A DNA stretch of 64,000 bases, from the NCBI GenBank assembly GCA_002309255.1, contig DBXI01000076.1:37394-101393 (forward strand), read 5' to 3'. How positions within the stretch are numbered: the stretch's first letter is position 1; each line of letters starts with the position of its first letter. Origin of the DNA: Bacteroidales bacterium UBA1216. GTDB taxonomy: Bacteria; Bacteroidota; Bacteroidia; Bacteroidales; Paludibacteraceae. Positions 59,871 through 64,000 of the stretch are shown here, one piece after another. Made by a program: the position numbers and the translations under genes. The notes beneath the pieces were generated by a model. The model saw only the letters and a list, made by a program, of their open reading frames with translations. It did not search any database and had not been told where the DNA came from.

Positions 59871-60914
59871 TTAAAGGTTATTACTTGTTGTTGTCATCTC
59901 GCCGCAGATAGGTATACTGAGCAGATGGCGCACTTTGTCCGGCTCATTGGGGAACTCGCCGAACAGGGTCATCATCTTGGTCAGCAGCGCTTCTGTTGTT
60001 ATGTCGTAGCCGGAGATGACGCCGGCCTTCAGCAGGTTACGTGCCACATCGTATTGCCCCATATCCACTGTGCCGGTAGAGCATTGCGTCTTGTTTACGA
60101 TGATCACGCCCTTGTCCACTGCCTGCTTGAGTGCCTCGTAGAGCCAGCGTGCCGAAGGCGCATTGCCCGAACCGTAGGTCTCCAACACCACGCCGCGCAA
60201 CCCGGGGGCACTGAGCACCGCACGCACAACGGTCTCGTTGATGCCAGGGAAGAGCTTGAGAATGGCTACATCGGTGCAGGTATGCAGATGGGTGAACAGA
60301 GGCATGTTCGCCTCGGGGTAAAGGATAAAGTTAGGGCGGTACTGGATATGTACGCCTACCTTAGCGAGTGAGGGGTAGTTATACGAATCAAATGCCTCGA
60401 AGTGCTCGGCGTTCTTCTTCGTTGTGCGGTTGGCGCGGAACAGGCTACCCTCGAAGTAGATCGTCACCTCCGGCACCATTGGCTTGCCGTCAGCTCCCGT
60501 CTCTGCGGCTATCTCGATAGCGGATAGCAGGTTCTCCTTGGCATCGGAGCGCAACACGCCTACAGGCAGCTGCGAACCGGTGAATACGATAGGTTTGCCT
60601 ACGTTCTCCAACATGAACGACAGGGCTGAGGCGGAGTATGACATCGTGTCTGTGCCGTGCAGGATAACAAACCCGTCGTAGCGGTTGTAGTTCTCCGCTA
60701 CCGCCTTAGCCATCTTCACCCAGTTGGTCGGGCTGATGTCCGATGAGTCAATGAGCGGACTGAACGGTAGCATCTCTACCTCCATGTTGCCGGCAAACAG
60801 TTCGGGTACAAAGGCCTTGAACGTATCCACATCCGCCGGATGCAACGCTCCTGACTGCGCGTTACGTACCATCGTTATCGTGCCGCCGGTGAGTATGACT
60901 AATATTCGTTTCAT
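59871..60914 (-). CDS. ansA: Type I L-asparaginase AnsA
   Basis: Cytoplasmic hydrolysis of asparagine to aspartate and ammonia. 347 residues; no signal peptide. First catalytic Thr in LTGGTITMVRNA, second in VILHGTDTMSYSASALSFM, substrate region TGSQLPVGVLRSDAKENLL, and ETYGSGNAP. The lack of a signal sequence separates it from the periplasmic type II enzyme. Upstream spacer has the 23-bp repeats. Confidence 0.95.
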   Translation of the reverse strand: MKRILVILTGGTITMVRNAQSGALHPADVDTFKAFVPELFAGNMEVEMLPFSPLIDSSDISPTNWVKMAKAVAENYNRYDGFVILHGTDTMSYSASALSFMLENVGKPIVFTGSQLPVGVLRSDAKENLLSAIEIAAETGADGKPMVPEVTIYFEGSLFRANRTTKKNAEHFEAFDSYNYPSLAKVGVHIQYRPNFILYPEANMPLFTHLHTCTDVAILKLFPGINETVVRAVLSAPGLRGVVLETYGSGNAPSARWLYEALKQAVDKGVIIVNKTQCSTGTVDMGQYDVARNLLKAGVISGYDITTEALLTKMMTLFGEFPNEPDKVRHLLSIPICGEMTTTSNNL

Positions 60915-60930
60915 AATTTATAGATAAAAG

Positions 60931-60969
60931 GTCGCTTCGCTAAAAGAGCAAAGACCGCTTCGCTGAAAG
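60931..60969. repeat. 23-bp repeat pair between response regulator and ansA
   Basis: TCGCTTCGCT starts at 60932 and CCGCTTCGCT at 60955, offset 23. In the sense of the genes it reads CTTTGCTCTTTTAGCGAAGCG and TCTTTCAGCGAAGCGG in part, the same unit as at 5643-5665. Confidence 0.65.
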
Positions 60970-60970
60970 A

Positions 60971-61657
60971 TTACATGATGAGTTTGTAGCCCTTGCCATG
61001 CACTCCTACTACCTGTGCTTTGGTGCCATCCAGGTGTTTGCGCAGATGATTAATGTACACGCTTAGACTTCTGCTGGCGAAGTATGACTCCTGCCGCCAC
61101 AGCGTGCGCAAGATCAGATTGCGCTCCACCGTATGGTTGATGTTTCGGCACAAGATGAGCAGCAGATCGCTCTCGCGGGCAGACAGGTGCATCTCACCTA
61201 ACATCTGCCTTACGGAGTCGAAATGTACGCCGTTGCCCAGGTCAAATGCCACCTCGGTATTCTTCTTGCTCAGCTGGCAGCGGCGCAGGATAGCGCGGAT
61301 CTTGCACAGCAGGATATCCATCGGGCAAGGCTTGGTCAGGTAGTCGTCGCAACCGAGCTCGTACGCGCGCACTACATCCTCTATCGATTTGCGCTCGGTC
61401 AGGAAGATCACCGGCACCTCGCTGCCCGCCTCGCGGATCTCTTCCAGCATCTCAAAGCCGTTCTTCTGCGGCATGTTGATGTCCAGCAGACAGAGGTCGT
61501 AGTGGCGCTTGCGGAAGCAGTTGGCTCCTTCTTCGCCGTTCTCACACAAATCGGCCTCGAAGTTCAACCTGCGCAGGTAGTCAGCCAGCAGCGAGCCTAA
61601 CGCCACGTCGTCCTCGCAGAGCAGCAGACGCACTTGTTCTTCAATTATCCTGTTCAT
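60971..61657 (-). CDS. OmpR/PhoB-family response regulator
   Basis: 228 residues: receiver domain (about 9-125) with acidic pocket E15-D16-D17 and phospho-acceptor D59 in CLLDINMPQ, T87 and K109 (LTKP), and a winged-helix DNA-binding domain (about 140-228, SARESDLLLILCRNINHTVERNLILRTLW to VHGKGYKLIM). No histidine kinase gene is adjacent; the neighbours are a membrane protein and ansA. It resembles RprY of Bacteroides but that is recall, not a comparison. Confidence 0.92.
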   Translation of the reverse strand: MNRIIEEQVRLLLCEDDVALGSLLADYLRRLNFEADLCENGEEGANCFRKRHYDLCLLDINMPQKNGFEMLEEIREAGSEVPVIFLTERKSIEDVVRAYELGCDDYLTKPCPMDILLCKIRAILRRCQLSKKNTEVAFDLGNGVHFDSVRQMLGEMHLSARESDLLLILCRNINHTVERNLILRTLWRQESYFASRSLSVYINHLRKHLDGTKAQVVGVHGKGYKLIM

Positions 61658-61660
61658 GTC

Positions 61661-62578
61661 TTACATTGTGCTCAGCACCACGCCATACAAGGCTATAGCG
61701 CCGATGATATAGATGAGTAGAGTGATTCCCCGGGATTCTGTCTCCTTCTGCATCAGGTAGATCCCGGTTGTTGCGGTCAGCGCGCACGGTAGTAGTGCCC
61801 AGCAGTCCTGTCGACTGGCGGAGAGCAGGATAAGCGGTGATGATAGCAAACCCATGAGCACCACGTGGTAGAGAAGCATGCGTGTGCTCACCAGATCGTA
61901 CGTGCTTCGCTGGAACGCACTGATTCCAATCACGATGAAGGCCGATAGCATCACAGCCACCGCGGTGATGATACATGCCGGCTGATCCAAGCCGAACCAC
62001 CGGCGGTCAAGCAACTGGCCGTAATCCCATGCATCTGCCCAGCCGATGTACATCGCTAACACATAGTACACGCCCACCAGTGCTACAGCCAGCAGCGATG
62101 CTAAGATGCTACGCAGCGTGAACGTACCCTGTAGCAGCACTACGATCCACAGGAAACTGATGCACCACAAGGCATCGGGAACCAACAGCGCCGCCAGGCA
62201 GAGCAGTAGCGTGACAAAGAATACCAAGCCGCTGGGCTCGTGCGTGTCGGACATGTCGCGCGTGATGTACAAGAAGAATAGCAGGATAACTATTGGCAGT
62301 TGGGGCTGCCAGTGCATGCGCAGAAGCGGGAAGACCGCTGTTGCCAGCACATATAGTACGGCAGGCAGTAGGGAGAAGTGCGGCGCGGCTTTGGCGCGGT
62401 AGAGCGTGGTGCATAGTAGCACACCGTTCAGTAGAATAAGCAACTGTGCCAGGAGCGTGGTTGGCCAGAGCTCAGGGGCACGCACATAATCCGGCACCCA
62501 CATACACAATGCCGCTATCAGCAGCAACAGTGCTACCGATAGGGGCATCTGAGTAATTTGGCGCAGGAAGTACCTCAC
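61661..62578 (-). CDS. Polytopic membrane protein of unknown function
   Basis: 305 residues, mostly hydrophobic, with about eight or nine predicted helices and short polar loops (MHWQPQLP, TRDMSDTHEPSG, WADAWDYGQLLDRRW). The start codon is probably GTG (MRYFLRQITQMP); an ATG ten codons in is the alternative. No family motif recognised. It lies 3 bases before the response regulator start, so the two are co-expressed. Confidence 0.75.
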   Translation of the reverse strand: MRYFLRQITQMPLSVALLLLIAALCMWVPDYVRAPELWPTTLLAQLLILLNGVLLCTTLYRAKAAPHFSLLPAVLYVLATAVFPLLRMHWQPQLPIVILLFFLYITRDMSDTHEPSGLVFFVTLLLCLAALLVPDALWCISFLWIVVLLQGTFTLRSILASLLAVALVGVYYVLAMYIGWADAWDYGQLLDRRWFGLDQPACIITAVAVMLSAFIVIGISAFQRSTYDLVSTRMLLYHVVLMGLLSSPLILLSASRQDCWALLPCALTATTGIYLMQKETESRGITLLIYIIGAIALYGVVLSTM

Positions 62579-62581
62579 TCT

Positions 62582-62608
62582 TTCAAACGATCAATTGTCA
62601 ATTATCAA
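62582..62608. repeat. AATTGTCAATTATCAA-type spacer before the membrane-protein gene
   Basis: TCAATTGTCAATTATCAACTATTC, word period 8, lies directly after the M3 peptidase stop. An equivalent block lies at 23271-23290, where it encodes the permease end. Confidence 0.6.
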
Positions 62609-64000
62609 CTATTCAATGAATCCCTTGCGGCGGAGCAGGTGCTGCGGGTCAGCCTCTTTGCCGCGGAACTCGAGGTAGAGTTCGTGCGAGTCGCGCGTAC
62701 CACCTTGCTCCAGCAGGTGGCGGAAGCGGGCTGCGGTCTCAGGCTCGAACAGGTTGCCTGTCTCCCTGAAGGCAGCAAACGCATCAGCATCCAGCACGGC
62801 CGACCAAGTGTAACTGTAGTAGCCCGCCTCGTAGCCGGTGGTGAAGATGTGATTGTAGAACGTAGGACGATAGCGAACGATGATCTCGTCAATCATGCCC
62901 ATTTTCTTCAAGCTCTCAGCCTCAAATGCGTTCACGTCCAGTCCCTCGGCGCTGGTTAACTCGTGGAAATCCATATCCAGTATAGAAGCAGACAGCAGTT
63001 CGGTGGTCACAAAGCCCTGGTTGAACTTGCCGGCAGCATTGATCTTCTCTATCAGCTCGTCGGGGATCACCTCGCCTGTCTTGTAGTGGAACGCATAGGT
63101 CTTAAGTACCTCGGGCTCGTACGCGTAGTTCTCCATGAACTGACTGGGCAGCTCCACGAAGTCGCGCGGTGTGTTCGTGCCGCTCAGGCTCTTGTAGTGC
63201 GCCTTGCTCAATAGGCCGTGCAGCGCATGACCGAACTCGTGGAATAGGGTCTCCACATCGTCCATCGACAGCAGCGATGGGTTGCCGGCAGCGGGTTTGT
63301 TGAAGTTACCCACATTGATGATCACCGGACGATGATCCACACCGTTTTCGTCGATGTACTGTGGCAGGATCTGGTTCATCCATGCGCCCGGACGCTTACC
63401 CGCGCGAGGGAAGTAGTCGGTGTAGAGGATGCCGATCAGACTGCCATCGGCATCGGTTACCTTGAATACCTCCACCTCTTTGTTATACACTGGCATACCT
63501 TCCAGCTTCTCGAACTGCAAGCCATATAGCTTTGTTGCTACACCAAAAGCACCCTTGCGCACATTGCTCAGCTCGAAGTACGGCTTGATCTCCTCTTCGT
63601 CCAGCGCATATTTGGCCTTACGCAGTTTCTCTGCATAGAACCACCAATCCCACGGTTGCAGTTTCTCGCCCGGCAGGTCTTGGTCGAGCAATTTCTGCAG
63701 TTCAGCGGCTTCGCGCTTGGCAGCAGCCAGTGAAGGCGCCCAAACGGATTGCAGGAACGCATCCACTATCTGATGATCCTTAGCCATGCAATCAGTCAGG
63801 ATATAATCGGCGGGATTATCGAATCCGAATAGCTTGGCACGCTCGATGCGTAGCTCCATTTCGCGCAGGATAACGCCCTTGTTGTCATTGGCGTTGTCAT
63901 GGTTGCCGCGGGTGGTGTAGTCCATCAGCAGCTGGCGACGCAGTTCTCTGTTCTCGCAGTACTGTAGCACCGGTGTGAACGATGTGCGCTTGGGCGTGAA
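62609..64000 (-). CDS. M3 family metallopeptidase (Dcp/OpdA type), 5' end outside window
   Basis: The frame continues open to the last base, so about a third of the usual 680-700 residues is missing. Zinc motif HEFGHALHGLLS with the distal EXXXD-type segment RDFVELPSQFMENYAYE, and YTDYFPRAGKRPGAW and YDYTWS-like SYTWSAVLDADAF, match oligopeptidase A and peptidyl-dipeptidase Dcp. Intracellular or periplasmic peptide turnover; the signal peptide, if any, is out of view. It would be the first gene of the minus run ending with the oxidoreductase. Confidence 0.92.
   Translation of the reverse strand, partial: FTPKRTSFTPVLQYCENRELRRQLLMDYTTRGNHDNANDNKGVILREMELRIERAKLFGFDNPADYILTDCMAKDHQIVDAFLQSVWAPSLAAAKREAAELQKLLDQDLPGEKLQPWDWWFYAEKLRKAKYALDEEEIKPYFELSNVRKGAFGVATKLYGLQFEKLEGMPVYNKEVEVFKVTDADGSLIGILYTDYFPRAGKRPGAWMNQILPQYIDENGVDHRPVIINVGNFNKPAAGNPSLLSMDDVETLFHEFGHALHGLLSKAHYKSLSGTNTPRDFVELPSQFMENYAYEPEVLKTYAFHYKTGEVIPDELIEKINAAGKFNQGFVTTELLSASILDMDFHELTSAEGLDVNAFEAESLKKMGMIDEIIVRYRPTFYNHIFTTGYEAGYYSYTWSAVLDADAFAAFRETGNLFEPETAARFRHLLEQGGTRDSHELYLEFRGKEADPQHLLRRKGFIE

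Noticed and set aside
1..64000. tRNA or rRNA genes
   Set aside because: No clover-leaf with a T-loop motif and no rRNA-like stretch was recognised in any intergenic gap; a tRNAscan-SE or Infernal run would settle it.

Overview
The window is a chromosomal segment of a Bacteroidota bacterium, most likely order Bacteroidales. Evidence seen directly: promoters of the Bacteroidota type (TTTG, about 20 nt, TAnnTTTG) instead of -35/-10 boxes, few Shine-Dalgarno sequences, the typical gene pairs of this phylum (short GT5 protein plus DUF4270, rbfA plus LolC/E-type permease plus xerD, mreBCD-mrdA-rodA, AmgK-RapZ fusion), a PorZ homologue and proteins with type IX secretion (T9SS) C-terminal tails. MurE has the DNPR motif of meso-diaminopimelate ligases. 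Coding DNA looks near 50% GC and intergenic DNA is AT-rich. I see no rRNA, tRNA, CRISPR array, prophage, transposase or integron; this is mostly core chromosome.

Layout. 1-4.6 kb (+): MFS transporter (5' cut), murF, coiled-coil membrane protein, panB, rubrerythrin. 4.6-9.1 kb (-): one operon from a promoter at 9.15 kb: GT5-like protein, DUF4270 lipoprotein, ychF, Na/Ca antiporter. 9.2-17.5 kb (+): panC, an 11-bp repeat array, pdxB, proS, rdgB and a 1409-residue internally duplicated PorZ. 17.6-27.1 kb (-): GH53 galactanase, DUF5686 outer-membrane protein, xerD, lipoprotein, LolC/E-type permease, rbfA, rpmH (52 aa) and a VWA protein with a T9SS tail. 27.4-55.5 kb (+): AraC regulator behind tandem palindromes, miaB, a structured leader with a 54-residue protein, greA, HIT protein, mreB-mreC-mreD-mrdA-rodA, tcdA, tdk, priA, MATE pump, prmC, recO, amgK-rapZ fusion, murU, lipid kinase, then rsmH-ftsL-ftsI-murE-mraY-murD-ftsW. 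55.5-64 kb (-): FAD/Fe-S oxidoreductase, pepD, ansA, response regulator, membrane protein, M3 peptidase (5' cut).

Functional themes. Cell-wall growth dominates: murF, murE, murD, mraY, two SEDS-PBP pairs (RodA/PBP2 for elongation, FtsW/FtsI for division), MreBCD, and AmgK/MurU for muropeptide recycling. Pantothenate (panB, panC) and pyridoxal phosphate (pdxB) synthesis are represented, as are translation (proS, rpmH, rbfA, miaB, prmC, rsmH, tcdA) and DNA maintenance (xerD, priA, recO). PorZ and two T9SS-tailed proteins point to a working T9SS whose other parts lie elsewhere.

The least expected feature is the spacer DNA. Several families of short-period repeats (11-bp TCGAGAC/GTCTCGA, 23-bp CTTTGCTCTTTC plus hairpin, 7-9-bp GTGAAA/TTGAAA, TAAATG and TTCAAA types) fill many intergenic gaps, supply some stop and start codons, and appear to have entered the linkers of three proteins (PdxB, MreC, AmgK-RapZ). 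Other leads are the duplicated PorZ, the structured leader before the 54-aa gene, and two nearly identical promoters at tdk and amgK-rapZ. All family assignments are by eye; no database search was run.
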